64,000 bases of DNA from Dokdonella fugitiva. GTDB lineage: Bacteria; Pseudomonadota; Gammaproteobacteria; Xanthomonadales; Rhodanobacteraceae. Below the pieces are notes generated by a model. That model did not search any database, was not told the origin of the DNA, and saw nothing but the letters and a program-made list of their open reading frames with translations. The position numbers and the translations under genes are program-made. The stretch covers positions 186,001 to 250,000 of the forward strand of contig NZ_SLWQ01000005.1 in NCBI RefSeq assembly GCF_004342425.1. Direction: 5' to 3'. Positions 18,801 through 26,317 of this stretch are shown in pieces (position 1 is the first letter of the stretch; each line of letters starts with the position of its first letter).

Positions 18801-19794
18801 TGCGGCATCGCGCCCGGGTCGCCGCAGGGCGGCCCGTTGCGCCTGGCTCGGCCTGGTCGCGCCCGCGCTGCTGCCGGCGGCCGCATCGGCCGACGGCGGC
18901 GCGCCATGGCTGCTCTATCGCGACGCCGATCCGTTCGTCGCCGCGAGCGGCCTGCCGTTCGCCCCGCCCTCCGCGGCGCCGGACGCCTGGCGCGTCGAGT
19001 TCGTCGCGAGCGCGAGCAACGCCGAACTCGCGTTCGATCGCGGCAGCGAGCACCTGCTCTACGACGGCGAGTTCCACGAAGCCCGGCTCGCGCTGACGCG
19101 CGCCTTCGGCGAATGCTGGATCGCACGCGCAACGATCGGTGAAGTCTCGTTCGGCGATGGCTTCCTCGACGGCTTCATCGAGGACTGGCACCGCACGTTC
19201 GGCCTCGACAACGGCGATCGCGGGCACCTTGCCGGTGACGGCCACGTGATCGCGTACGACGACGGCGGCGGCAATCACATCGCGCTCGATCGTCGGCTGC
19301 ATGCCGCCACGCCGCTGCTCGTCGATCTCGCCTGGCGCCTGCCAGCGGGCGCGCACGAATGGCAGCTCGGCGCGACGCTGAAACTGCCGACCACGCACGC
19401 GAGCCCGCTCGTCGACGACCGCGCCGTCGACGCGAGCCTCTGGCTCGCCGCGCAGTCGACCGACGCGACGACGCGCCTGCCGTGGGGCGTGCGCGCCGGC
19501 GCGATGCGCCGCGGCGACACCGAACTGCTGCCCGCGCGCGCGAACGACGTCGTCCCGTTCGCCGACGCGTCGCTCGGCGTCGTGCTGCGCCCCGGCTGGG
19601 ACGTCGCCGCGCAGTTGCAATGGCACGGTGCGCTCTACGACAGCGCAATCCCGCTGCTCAACGACGCGGCGACCCTCACGTTGTCATCCGCATGGCATGC
19701 GAAGGGCGGATGGACGCTGCGCGCGGGCCTCGTCGAGGACGCGATCGCGAAACATGCGCAGGACGTGACGATTTTTCTGTCGTTGACGCTTTGA
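18793..19794 (+). CDS. DUF3187 family exported protein
   Basis: A 333-residue protein with an Arg-rich start and a signal peptide ending near residue 33 (A-A-S-A-D). The body matches DUF3187: an early PWLLYRDADPFVAASGLPF, alternating polar/hydrophobic strands and a C-terminal aromatic/hydrophobic strand ending FLSLTL. Strand alternation with a terminal hydrophobic residue suggests an outer-membrane beta-barrel, but that is inference. It overlaps the pump gene by 8 bases. That makes it a candidate accessory or outer-membrane partner of the efflux system, although it bears no resemblance to TolC. Confidence 0.75.
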   Translation: MADAASRPGRRRAARCAWLGLVAPALLPAAASADGGAPWLLYRDADPFVAASGLPFAPPSAAPDAWRVEFVASASNAELAFDRGSEHLLYDGEFHEARLALTRAFGECWIARATIGEVSFGDGFLDGFIEDWHRTFGLDNGDRGHLAGDGHVIAYDDGGGNHIALDRRLHAATPLLVDLAWRLPAGAHEWQLGATLKLPTTHASPLVDDRAVDASLWLAAQSTDATTRLPWGVRAGAMRRGDTELLPARANDVVPFADASLGVVLRPGWDVAAQLQWHGALYDSAIPLLNDAATLTLSSAWHAKGGWTLRAGLVEDAIAKHAQDVTIFLSLTL

Positions 19795-20010
19795 ACGCGG
19801 TTGGCGCTTCGCGCTCCTTTCCCTTCGACAGCAACGCAAATCTCTCTTCTTTCGCGACAACCGAGCCGCATCCGTGCGTGTTCGTCCCGCATCCCTGCGG
19901 GCCGGTGATTTCTCTTTGCTTGTCCAAAGAGAAGTCGCCAAGAGTAAGGACACCCCAACAGCGGCGCCCTCCGGGCATCCTGCCCTGCGGGTGCGTGAAC
20001 GCCGCTTAAG

Positions 20011-20103
20011 GGGGACCCGAAGAGCAGCGCGCCCCTGCGCGCATAAGAGCGACGCGGCTTCGGCCTCTGCGCGCAGGAGCGCGCTGCTTTTCCCCGGGTC
20101 CCC
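20011..20103. repeat. Long imperfect hairpin inside the MITE-like element
   Basis: Arms 20023-20043 and 20068-20088 pair over 21 positions with a single mismatch. GGGGACCCG (20011-20019) pairs with CGGGTCCCC (20095-20103) outside them. The loop (20044-20067) is itself GC-rich. As RNA this would be an extremely stable stem. Confidence 0.75.
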
Positions 20104-20163
20104 GTGCGGCCCGGCGAGCGGCGGAGGAAGAGCCCGAAGGGGCGCGCGCAGGAAGCGCGCGCG

Positions 20164-20243
20164 TTCGTTGACGACACAGGGATGTGTCGCCAACGAACCC
20201 CGTAGCCCGCTCGCGTCGTCAGCGGGCAAGGAAGCCCGCTGAC
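20164..20243. repeat. Two further hairpins inside the MITE-like element
   Basis: The first hairpin has outer arms TTCGTTG and CAACGAA (20164-20170, 20191-20197). The second is a perfect 10-bp stem GTCAGCGGGC/GCCCGCTGAC (20218-20227, 20234-20243) with a 6-base loop. Together with the larger hairpin upstream they make the element nearly all paired structure. Confidence 0.7.
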
Positions 20244-20486
20244 CGGGCCGCCCGGGGTGCCGTTCTCTTTGGTTACTTTCTCTTGGGCAAGCACTGCGCC
20301 GCCGGAGCGGCGCGAACAGCGCAGCTGGCCCGAAGGCGGAGGGCAGGATGCCGGAGTCACAGAAAGTGACCCGCCCGCAGAGATGCGAGTGGAAAACGCA
20401 CGGATGCGGGTCGGTTGTCGCGAAAGAAGCCACAGCCTGCTGTTCAACGAGAACAACAACAATGACAAGCGCACCGCAAAAGCACC

Positions 20487-20524
20487 CTCACCCTACCCTC
20501 TCCCGCAAGCGGAAGAGGGGAACC
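20487..20524. repeat. CCCTCACCC...CTCTCCC-type repeat
   Basis: A pyrimidine-rich stretch, CCCTCACCCTACCCTCTCCC, is followed by a short hairpin CCTCTCCCGC/GCGGAAGAGG. This resembles a widespread proteobacterial extragenic repeat. It lies between the MITE-like element and the transglycosylase gene. Confidence 0.45.
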
Positions 20525-20555
20525 CCCGATACCGCGCTCATTCACCCCTTCCCCC

Positions 20556-20561
20556 TACAAT
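20556..20561 (+). promoter_or_regulatory. -10-like TACAAT seven bases before the start codon
   Basis: TACAAT lies 7 bases upstream of the transglycosylase ATG (20569), where a ribosome-binding site would normally be. If used as a -10 box, transcription would start at about the ATG itself, giving a leaderless mRNA. No -35 match is evident. Confidence 0.35.
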
Positions 20562-20568
20562 TCCCCGA

Positions 20569-21354
20569 ATGAACCCCACGCGCCCGCTCATCGCGCTCGC
20601 CTTCGCGCTGCTCGCGTCGACGCACGGCAACGCGCGCACCGTCTACCGCTGCATCCGCGACGGCACTGTCAGCCTCGCGACCGCGCCCGAACCCGGTTCG
20701 CAGTGCTTCGCGAAGGAACTCGACGACGATGCAGCCGCGCTGCCGAACCTCTGGGGCCGCATGGGCGTGTTCCACGGCACCCTGTACAAGCGCGAGCAGG
20801 ATGGAAGGACTGTCTACAGCACGCGCAACCTGCCCGGGTCCACGCCCGTGCTCGGCTTCACCGTGGCGACGCCGGCAGGCTCGCCCGCGCATGCGGGCCT
20901 CGGCAAGGTCGGCGCGCCACGCATGGACGCGTTTCCGCGCGAGTTCAGGAGCGCGGCGAAGAAGACCGGCATCGACGAGGCGTGGCTGCGCGCGATCGCC
21001 CACGCGGAAAGCTACTTCGACGCGAAAGCCGTTTCCGACAAGGGCGCACGCGGCGTCATGCAGCTGATGCCGGAAACGATCGCCGACTACGGCGTCAGGG
21101 ATCCGTTCGACGCGAAGCAATCGATCCTCGCCGGCGCCAAACTGCTGAAAGCGCTGTGGACGCGTTACGAAGGCGACCTCGTGCTCGCCGCCGCCGCATA
21201 CAACGCCGGCGCCGGCGCGGTGGCGCAGTACAACGGCGTGCCGCCCTACGTCGAAACGCAGGAATACGTCGCCAAGGTGCAGGCGCTGCACGCACGCTAC
21301 CGCAAGGCGATGAAGCTGCCACCGCTCCCCGGCCAGCTCGCCCCCGCCCGATAG
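20569..21354 (+). CDS. Exported lytic transglycosylase (SLT domain)
   Basis: A 261-residue periplasmic protein. A signal peptide covers about residues 1-22, followed by a short DUF4124-like segment (TVYRCIRDGTVSLAT). The SLT domain occupies about residues 125-250, with catalytic Glu147 in AIAHAESYFD, then GVMQLMPET and A-Y-N-A-G. These are the classic soluble lytic transglycosylase motifs. Such enzymes cleave the MurNAc-GlcNAc bond of peptidoglycan with formation of anhydro-MurNAc. There is no Shine-Dalgarno; a -10-like box lies 7 bases before the ATG. The gene stands alone between repeat-rich gaps. Confidence 0.9.
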   Translation: MNPTRPLIALAFALLASTHGNARTVYRCIRDGTVSLATAPEPGSQCFAKELDDDAAALPNLWGRMGVFHGTLYKREQDGRTVYSTRNLPGSTPVLGFTVATPAGSPAHAGLGKVGAPRMDAFPREFRSAAKKTGIDEAWLRAIAHAESYFDAKAVSDKGARGVMQLMPETIADYGVRDPFDAKQSILAGAKLLKALWTRYEGDLVLAAAAYNAGAGAVAQYNGVPPYVETQEYVAKVQALHARYRKAMKLPPLPGQLAPAR

Positions 21355-21666
21355 GGTCCGGTCCCCCTATGGGAGCACCTGTCTTTGCCGGCCGGCACGC
21401 CGCCAATCTCCGTTCGCGGTGCAACGGCAGGAGCCCACCCTGTGGGCGACCGCAGTGTCGCGATGCACCGAGGCGCGGCGGTCGCGCATGGGGTGCGCTC
21501 CTGCAGGTGACAGGCGCCGCGCTTGTGTGGGCGCGGCTTCTGCCGCGATGCCCTGCCCAGGGCATCGCGACTGAAGTCGGTGCGCGAACATCATGCCCAC
21601 GCACGTCGGCCCTCGAGAATGCGAGGCGCGCGCGGGCGCCTGATAGAATCGCCGCCCTGCCTGCCC
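21355..21666. other. Repeat-bearing intergenic region
   Basis: 312 bases without a gene. They contain the inverted repeat pair described separately, a second palindrome (GATGCCCTGCCCAGGGCATC, 21548-21567), and TAGAAT (21644-21649) preceded by TGA, an extended -10 box 17 bases before the methyltransferase ATG. Confidence 0.5.
21427..21504. repeat. Inverted pair of REP-type repeats (GGAGC..CACCCTGTG..GCGACC)
   Basis: The left arm (21427-21453) and right arm (21478-21504) are 27-base near-complements with a 24-base spacer. Each arm also folds on itself (CCCAC/GTGGG on the left, GCGCA/TGCGC on the right). A related single copy, GGTGCGCTCCTGCAGG, lies at 36051-36066. The pattern matches the xanthomonad GGAGCGCACCCTGTGCGCGAC repeat type, from memory. 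Confidence 0.6.
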
Positions 21667-22434
21667 ATGACGATCCCGATGAGCGCCGACGAACAACGCC
21701 TGCTCGACAAGACCTGGTTCTACCGTTTCCGCCTCCCGAGCGGGCGCGTGACCGCCACCTACGACGACGGCGCGCTCGATGCGATCCACGACACGCGCCT
21801 GGCGATGCTGCGCGACGTCGTATCGCGACGCTTCGGCGAGAGCCTGGCCGGCCACGACGCGATCGACATCGCCTGCCACCAGGGCTGGTTCTCGACCAAG
21901 CTGCTCGAAATGGGCGCCGATCGCGTGGTCGCCGTCGACACGCGCGACGAGCACGTCGCCGACACGCGGCTCGTGCGCGACGCGCTCGGCCTGTCGAAAC
22001 TCGACGTGCGCCAGTCCGACGTGCATGCACTCGATCGCGCCGGGCTCGGCCAGTTCGACCTCGTGCTCATGCTCGGCCTCATCTATCACCTCGAGAACCC
22101 GATCGGCGCGCTGCGCCAGGCGCGCGCGCTGACGCGCCACATGTGCGTGGTCGAGACGCAGGTCGTACCGGGCATGAGCGGCATGGTCGACTACGGCAGC
22201 TACCGCTTCGTGCGCCCACTCAAGGGCTCGTTCGGCATCATCGACGAAACCGACGACACGCACGGCCCGGAAGCGAGCACGACCGGTATCTGCCTCGTGC
22301 CGAGCCTCGAGGCGCTGTTCTGGATCATGCGCAAGGTAGGCTTCAGCCGCGTCGAACTCGTGCCACCGCCGGCCGATGGTTACGAACAGCTCGTGCACGG
22401 CAAGCGCGTGATGGTGGCCGGTTACGTCGACTGA
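21667..22434 (+). CDS. CmoB-like/DUF1698 class I SAM methyltransferase
   Basis: A 255-residue protein with a Rossmann methyltransferase core. Motif I is AIDIACHQGWFSTKLLEMGADRVVAVD, and motif IV-like VLMLGLIYHLENPIGAL follows. The N-terminal W-F-Y-x-F-x-L-P-S-G segment and the Y-H-L-E-x-P motif recall tRNA-wobble CmoB and the DUF1698 group. It lacks the extra N-terminal domain of true CmoB (about 320 residues), so a tRNA role is only possible. Small-molecule methylation is the alternative. An extended -10-like box (TGATAGAAT) lies 17 bases upstream of the ATG, and no Shine-Dalgarno is visible. Confidence 0.72.
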   Translation: MTIPMSADEQRLLDKTWFYRFRLPSGRVTATYDDGALDAIHDTRLAMLRDVVSRRFGESLAGHDAIDIACHQGWFSTKLLEMGADRVVAVDTRDEHVADTRLVRDALGLSKLDVRQSDVHALDRAGLGQFDLVLMLGLIYHLENPIGALRQARALTRHMCVVETQVVPGMSGMVDYGSYRFVRPLKGSFGIIDETDDTHGPEASTTGICLVPSLEALFWIMRKVGFSRVELVPPPADGYEQLVHGKRVMVAGYVD

Positions 22435-22546
22435 GCCGGCCCGGCCGCGCGAGTCCGGCGACGCAAGGGTCACCCGCGCATCAGGCAGGCGCCGCGGGAG
22501 TAGCATCATTCGGCGAATCGCCGCCACCACCGAGCTGGGAAGAGCC

Positions 22547-22897
22547 ATGACCACCTATACCGGAAGCTGCCACTGCGGGAACGTCGCCTTCGAGGTCGAA
22601 GGCGAGATCGACAGCGGCCTCGCCTGCAACTGCTCGATCTGCGCGCGCAAGGCCTCGCTGCTGTGGTTCGTGCCGCGCGAGAACCTCGCACTCAGGACGC
22701 CGGAAGACGCGGCGAAGACCTACACGTTCAACAAGCACGCGATCCGCCACCGCTTCTGCCCCGAATGCGGCATCCACCCGTATGCCGAGGCGACCAATGC
22801 GCAGGGCCAACCAATGGCCGCGATCAACCTGCGCTGCATCGAGGGCCTCGATCTTTCGACGATTCCCGTCCACCATTTCGACGGACGCGCTCTCTGA
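22547..22897 (+). CDS. GFA (glutathione-dependent formaldehyde-activating) family zinc protein
   Basis: A 116-residue protein with the complete GFA cysteine pattern: C8-x-C10, C27-x-C29-x2-C32 and C71-x2-C74. These bind two zinc ions in Gfa of Paracoccus, which was reported to speed formation of S-hydroxymethylglutathione. Most family members have no proven substrate. The length is normal for a single-domain member. GAAGAGCC upstream of the ATG is a weak ribosome-binding site. Neighbours give no functional hint. Confidence 0.88.
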   Translation: MTTYTGSCHCGNVAFEVEGEIDSGLACNCSICARKASLLWFVPRENLALRTPEDAAKTYTFNKHAIRHRFCPECGIHPYAEATNAQGQPMAAINLRCIEGLDLSTIPVHHFDGRAL

Positions 22898-23215
22898 TTC
22901 CGGGAATCCGGGTGCGCCGGCGCAGCCCGCGACGAACGGGATGATCACGCATGGGGAGAGCCGCAGGTTCCACCGGCGGCTACCTGCCACTGCGGCCGCC
23001 GAAGCAGTCGCGCGGATCGTGACGAGCTCCAGCCGAGCGATTCCCGGATATGGCCGCTGCGCTTCCAGGGCGCCGGAGCAGAATGGATTCCCGCTTTCGC
23101 GGAATGACGCCACGGAGTGATCACGCCGGCCTCGGCGTCGCGGCATGGCGCTGTTCGCATTTCAAAAGCGTTTACCGACGTAGGATGCAGCCGCATGTCC
23201 AGGGAGGTGCGCACC
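22898..23215. other. Intergenic region with GATTCCCGC-type repeat fragments
   Basis: 318 bases without a credible gene. TGGATTCCCGCTTTCGCGGA (23084-23103) is a copy of a widespread hairpin repeat, and TTCCGGGAATCCGGG near 22897 may be a decayed partner in inverse orientation. The promoter of the heparinase-like gene should be near its right end. AGGGAGG (23200-23206) is that gene's ribosome-binding site. Confidence 0.5.
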
Positions 23216-24925
23216 ATGTCGGGAATCCAGTGTTGGCGCGCGGTCGCGGTCGCGGGCCTGTTTGCCGCGAGCGGTGTCGATGCCGCGGTCGTGATCGACC
23301 TGTCGTGGGTCGACCAGGGCTCGGCGGAATTCCAGCGGTTCAAGGCGTATGTCGATCGCGCCGTGGCCGGCCATCCGGACTACGGCTTCTCCGCCGCGGA
23401 CGCGGCGTACATGTACGAGCTGACCGGCCAGGCGCAATACGCGACACTCGCGGTGGCCACGGTCGAGGCGCAGGTCGCCGCGGCCGAGAGCGACATCGCC
23501 GGCGGCGGCGTGCCCGACATCGCGGGCGACCAGTACCTCGAGGTCGGACCGATGATCGAGGATCTCGCGCTCACCTATGACTGGTGCGCGAGCCACGTGA
23601 CGCCGACGCAACGCACGCGCTGGGGCAACTACGCCGAACAGGCGGTATGGAACGTCTGGCATCACGACCAGGCCCAATGGGGCGGGCATCCGCATCCATG
23701 GCCGGGCTGGGGCGTCGACGACCCGGCCAACAACTACCACTACAGCTTCCTGCGCGCGACGATGTACTGGGGCCTCGCCTCGGACAGCACGACCTGGAAG
23801 AACCTGCTGCGCGACGTGCGCTGGCCTGAGCAGCTCGCCTACACCGCGACGATCCCGGGCGGCGGCAGCCAGGAAGGCACCGCGTACGGTCTCTCGCACG
23901 GCACGCTGTTCCAGCTCTACCGAGTCTGGCGCGACTCGACCGCGTCGGACATCGGCAACGCGAACGACCACGTCGACGACAGCATCCTCTGGTGGATCCA
24001 CGCGACGGTACCGACGCGTGATCGAGTCGCCGCGATCGGCGACCAGGCCCGCGTGTCCGAGCCGGTCATCTACGACTACCACCGGCACCTCATGCTCGAG
24101 GCGCTCGACGTGTCCAACGACGCGACCGCGCGCGCGAACGCGTCGTGGTGGCTGCATGCGATCTCCGACCAGGCGATGGAGAGCAGTTTCAACTACCGCC
24201 ACAACCTCATGCCGGCGGGGCCCGCGGGCGCGCCGCCATCGTCTCTCGTCTACCACGCGACCGGCACCGGCCAGCTGTTCGCGCGCACGGGTTGGGACAC
24301 CGGCGCGATGTGGTTCGCGTTCTCCGCGGGTCCATACGTGCAGAGCCATGCGCACCAGGACCAGGGCGCGTTCACGCTGTTCGAGGGCGACTGGCTCGCG
24401 GTGACCGAGAACATCTGGACGCACAGCGGCATCCAGCAAGGCACGGACACGAACAACGTCGTACGGTTCGAGCATGCGGGTTCGATCGTGCCTCAACGCG
24501 AGGGAACGACCTCGACGATGAGCGTGACGCCCGGCACCGGCGGCGCGGTACACGCGGTCGCCGACCTCACGCCGGCCTACGACGGCAATCCGGCCGTGGC
24601 ATCGTGGAAGCGCACGGTCGACTTCGCCGCGCGCAAGCTCACCGTCACCGATGCGTTCACGCTCGGCGCGGGCACGACCGCGACGTTCCAGGTCAACACG
24701 CCGGTGCAGCCGGTCGTCGACGGTCTCGTCGCGACCGCGGGGCCGCTGAAGATCCGCGTGATCTCGCCCGCCGACGCGACCTTGACCACGCTCGACTGGA
24801 CCACGCGCAGCGATGCCGACGAAACGTTCAACTCGGGCTGGCGCCTCGACGTGCACGGCGGCACGACGGGCTACGTGGTGGAGTTCAGCACGAGCGACAC
24901 GATCTTCGCGGACGGCTTCGACTGA
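23216..24925 (+). CDS. Secreted heparinase II/III-like polysaccharide lyase with C-terminal IFxDGFD motif
   Basis: A 569-residue exported protein (signal about residues 1-23). The first part is helical and resembles an (alpha/alpha) toroid: W-x-x-Y-A-E-Q-A-V-W-N-V-W, ANNYHYSFLRA and HAHQDQGAFTLFEGDWL. The last third is a beta-sandwich. The order and the His-rich HAHQDQGAF loop fit heparinase II/III-family lyases, which cut uronic-acid polysaccharides by beta-elimination, but overall similarity is modest. The protein ends TIFADGFD, a tail shared with the M64 peptidase in this window. The start at 23216 was chosen for its ribosome-binding site and signal peptide. Confidence 0.65.
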   Translation: MSGIQCWRAVAVAGLFAASGVDAAVVIDLSWVDQGSAEFQRFKAYVDRAVAGHPDYGFSAADAAYMYELTGQAQYATLAVATVEAQVAAAESDIAGGGVPDIAGDQYLEVGPMIEDLALTYDWCASHVTPTQRTRWGNYAEQAVWNVWHHDQAQWGGHPHPWPGWGVDDPANNYHYSFLRATMYWGLASDSTTWKNLLRDVRWPEQLAYTATIPGGGSQEGTAYGLSHGTLFQLYRVWRDSTASDIGNANDHVDDSILWWIHATVPTRDRVAAIGDQARVSEPVIYDYHRHLMLEALDVSNDATARANASWWLHAISDQAMESSFNYRHNLMPAGPAGAPPSSLVYHATGTGQLFARTGWDTGAMWFAFSAGPYVQSHAHQDQGAFTLFEGDWLAVTENIWTHSGIQQGTDTNNVVRFEHAGSIVPQREGTTSTMSVTPGTGGAVHAVADLTPAYDGNPAVASWKRTVDFAARKLTVTDAFTLGAGTTATFQVNTPVQPVVDGLVATAGPLKIRVISPADATLTTLDWTTRSDADETFNSGWRLDVHGGTTGYVVEFSTSDTIFADGFD

Positions 24926-24985
24926 CGGGTCGCCGGTCGCGGCGATGTCGGTGCCGAACGGCGCGGGTGCCGGCGCCCGCAAATA

Positions 24986-25007
24986 CGCGGCGCCATGTGG
25001 CGCCGCG
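24986..25007. terminator. Hairpin between convergent genes
   Basis: A perfect 9-bp stem (CGCGGCGCC/GGCGCCGCG) with an ATGT loop lies between the stops of the heparinase-like gene and the acyl-CoA dehydrogenase. Read on the minus strand it is followed by TATTTG, a weak T-rich tail. Confidence 0.55.
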
Positions 25008-25015
25008 TGGCACGG

Positions 25016-26176
25016 TCAGCGCACGCCGGTTTCGTTGCGCGCGATGACCAGGCGCTGGATCTCGCTCGTGCCTTCGTAGATCTCGGTGATCTTCGCGTCG
25101 CGGAAATAGCGCTCGAGCGGCATTTCCTTCGAATAGCCCATGCCGCCGTGGATCTGCACCGCCTGGTGGGTGATGAACATCGCCGCTTCCGAGGCGAACA
25201 GCTTGGCGACCGATGCCTCGGTGCTGAAACGCCCGCCGTCCCTGTCGGCCTGCGTCTTGGCGAACGCGGCGCGCAGCACGAGCAGGGTCGCCGCGTCGAG
25301 GCGGCACTTCATGTCGGCGATCTTCGCCTGGATCATCTGGAACGAACCGATCGGGCTGCCGAACGCCTTGCGCTCGCGCGCCCAGGCGAGGCTCGCTTCG
25401 TACGCCGCGCGCGACAGGCCGACCGCCTGCGAGGCGATGCCGATGCGTCCGGCGTCGAGCACGCCCATCGCGATCGCGAAGCCCTTGCCTTCCGGACCGA
25501 GCATGTCCTCCTTCGGGCAGACGTAATCGGTGAACTCGATCTCGCAGGTCGCCGACGCGCGGATGCCGAGCTTGGGCTCGGTCTTGCCCGCGTGGAAGCC
25601 CGGTCGCGTCGTGTCGATGATGAAGGCGGAAACGCCCTTCGCGCCGATGCCGGGCGTGGTGATCGCGAACAGCACGATGTACTTCGCGACGGGTCCGGAC
25701 GTGATCCAGCTCTTCTTGCCGTTGATGACCCAGTCGCCGTTCGCATTCTTCGTCGCGCGCGTGTGCATGGCCGACGCGTCCGAGCCTGACTGCGGCTCGG
25801 TCAGCGCATAGGCGCCGATCGCCTCGCCCGTGGCAATCGCGCGCACGTACTTCTGCTTCTGCTCCTCGGTGCCGTACTTGAGGATGCCGTTGCAGTAGAG
25901 CGAGTTGTTGACCGACATGATCGTCGAATGGGCGCAGTCGGCCGCGGCGATCTCGATCATCGCGAGCGCGTAGGCGATCGTGTCCATGCCGGCGCCGCCG
26001 TATTCATGCGGCACCTCGATGCCCATGAGGCCCAGCTGGCCCATCTCGCGGATCGTGTCGAGCGGGAACTCGCCGGACTTGTCGAGTTCGGCCGCGACCG
26101 GCGCGATGCGCTTCTGTGCGAAATCGCGCGCGATGGCCTGGATCGACAGCTGGTCGTCGGTGTAGCGGAAGTCCAT
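25016..26176 (-). CDS. Acyl-CoA dehydrogenase (short/branched-chain type)
   Basis: A 386-residue cytosolic flavoprotein that forms the alpha-beta double bond of acyl-CoA in fatty-acid or branched-chain amino-acid breakdown. It has the standard three domains: N-terminal helices, a middle beta domain with YALTEPQSGSDASAM and WVINGKKSWITSG, and a C-terminal helical domain. The catalytic Glu is at about residue 368 in ITEIYEGTSEIQRLVIAR, the position used by short-chain enzymes. The ATG at 26176 has AGGAG six bases upstream. No acyl-CoA partner genes are adjacent, so the chain length stays open. Confidence 0.93.
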   Translation of the reverse strand: MDFRYTDDQLSIQAIARDFAQKRIAPVAAELDKSGEFPLDTIREMGQLGLMGIEVPHEYGGAGMDTIAYALAMIEIAAADCAHSTIMSVNNSLYCNGILKYGTEEQKQKYVRAIATGEAIGAYALTEPQSGSDASAMHTRATKNANGDWVINGKKSWITSGPVAKYIVLFAITTPGIGAKGVSAFIIDTTRPGFHAGKTEPKLGIRASATCEIEFTDYVCPKEDMLGPEGKGFAIAMGVLDAGRIGIASQAVGLSRAAYEASLAWARERKAFGSPIGSFQMIQAKIADMKCRLDAATLLVLRAAFAKTQADRDGGRFSTEASVAKLFASEAAMFITHQAVQIHGGMGYSKEMPLERYFRDAKITEIYEGTSEIQRLVIARNETGVR

Positions 26177-26284
26177 GGGAGCTCCTCGGATGGTCGGTTG
26201 GGGCACCCACGCCCGCCGCCCCGCGACGGCGGGATGCATTGGCGCTCTTGCGGTGATCGGCGATCGAGCCGGCCCGGCAGAGGA

Positions 26285-26302
26285 TTCCCGCGTGCGCGGG
26301 AA
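26285..26302. repeat. TTCCCGCG-TG-CGCGGGAA hairpin repeat
   Basis: A perfect 8-bp palindrome in the context GAGGATTCCCGCGTGCGCGGGAACGACG, the same type as the copy near 23085. It lies between the acyl-CoA dehydrogenase start and the exported esterase stop, where it could end the esterase transcript. Confidence 0.6.
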
Positions 26303-26317
26303 CGACGATGCAATGGG

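Larger units (their letters stand above)
19846..20429. repeat. MITE-like, hairpin-rich non-coding element with terminal inverted repeats
   Basis: A 584-base element occupies most of the 774-base gap between the DUF3187 and transglycosylase genes. Its ends are inverted repeats of about 55 bases: the outer 19 bases (starting CTTCTTTCGCGACAACCGA) match perfectly, and the match continues with few changes through GCATCCGTGCG. Inside are strong hairpins at 20011-20103, 20164-20197 and 20218-20243. Copies of a TCTCTTTG...CAAAGAGAA motif lie near both ends. No reading frame in it looks protein-like. I saw no clear target-site duplication. It resembles repetitive elements scattered through xanthomonad genomes, from memory only. 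Confidence 0.7.

Noticed and set aside
19635..20474. 279-codon and 249-codon frames covering the MITE-like element
   Set aside because: They read through inverted repeats and hairpins, and each strand gives equally open, low-quality frames; the element is better explained as non-coding.
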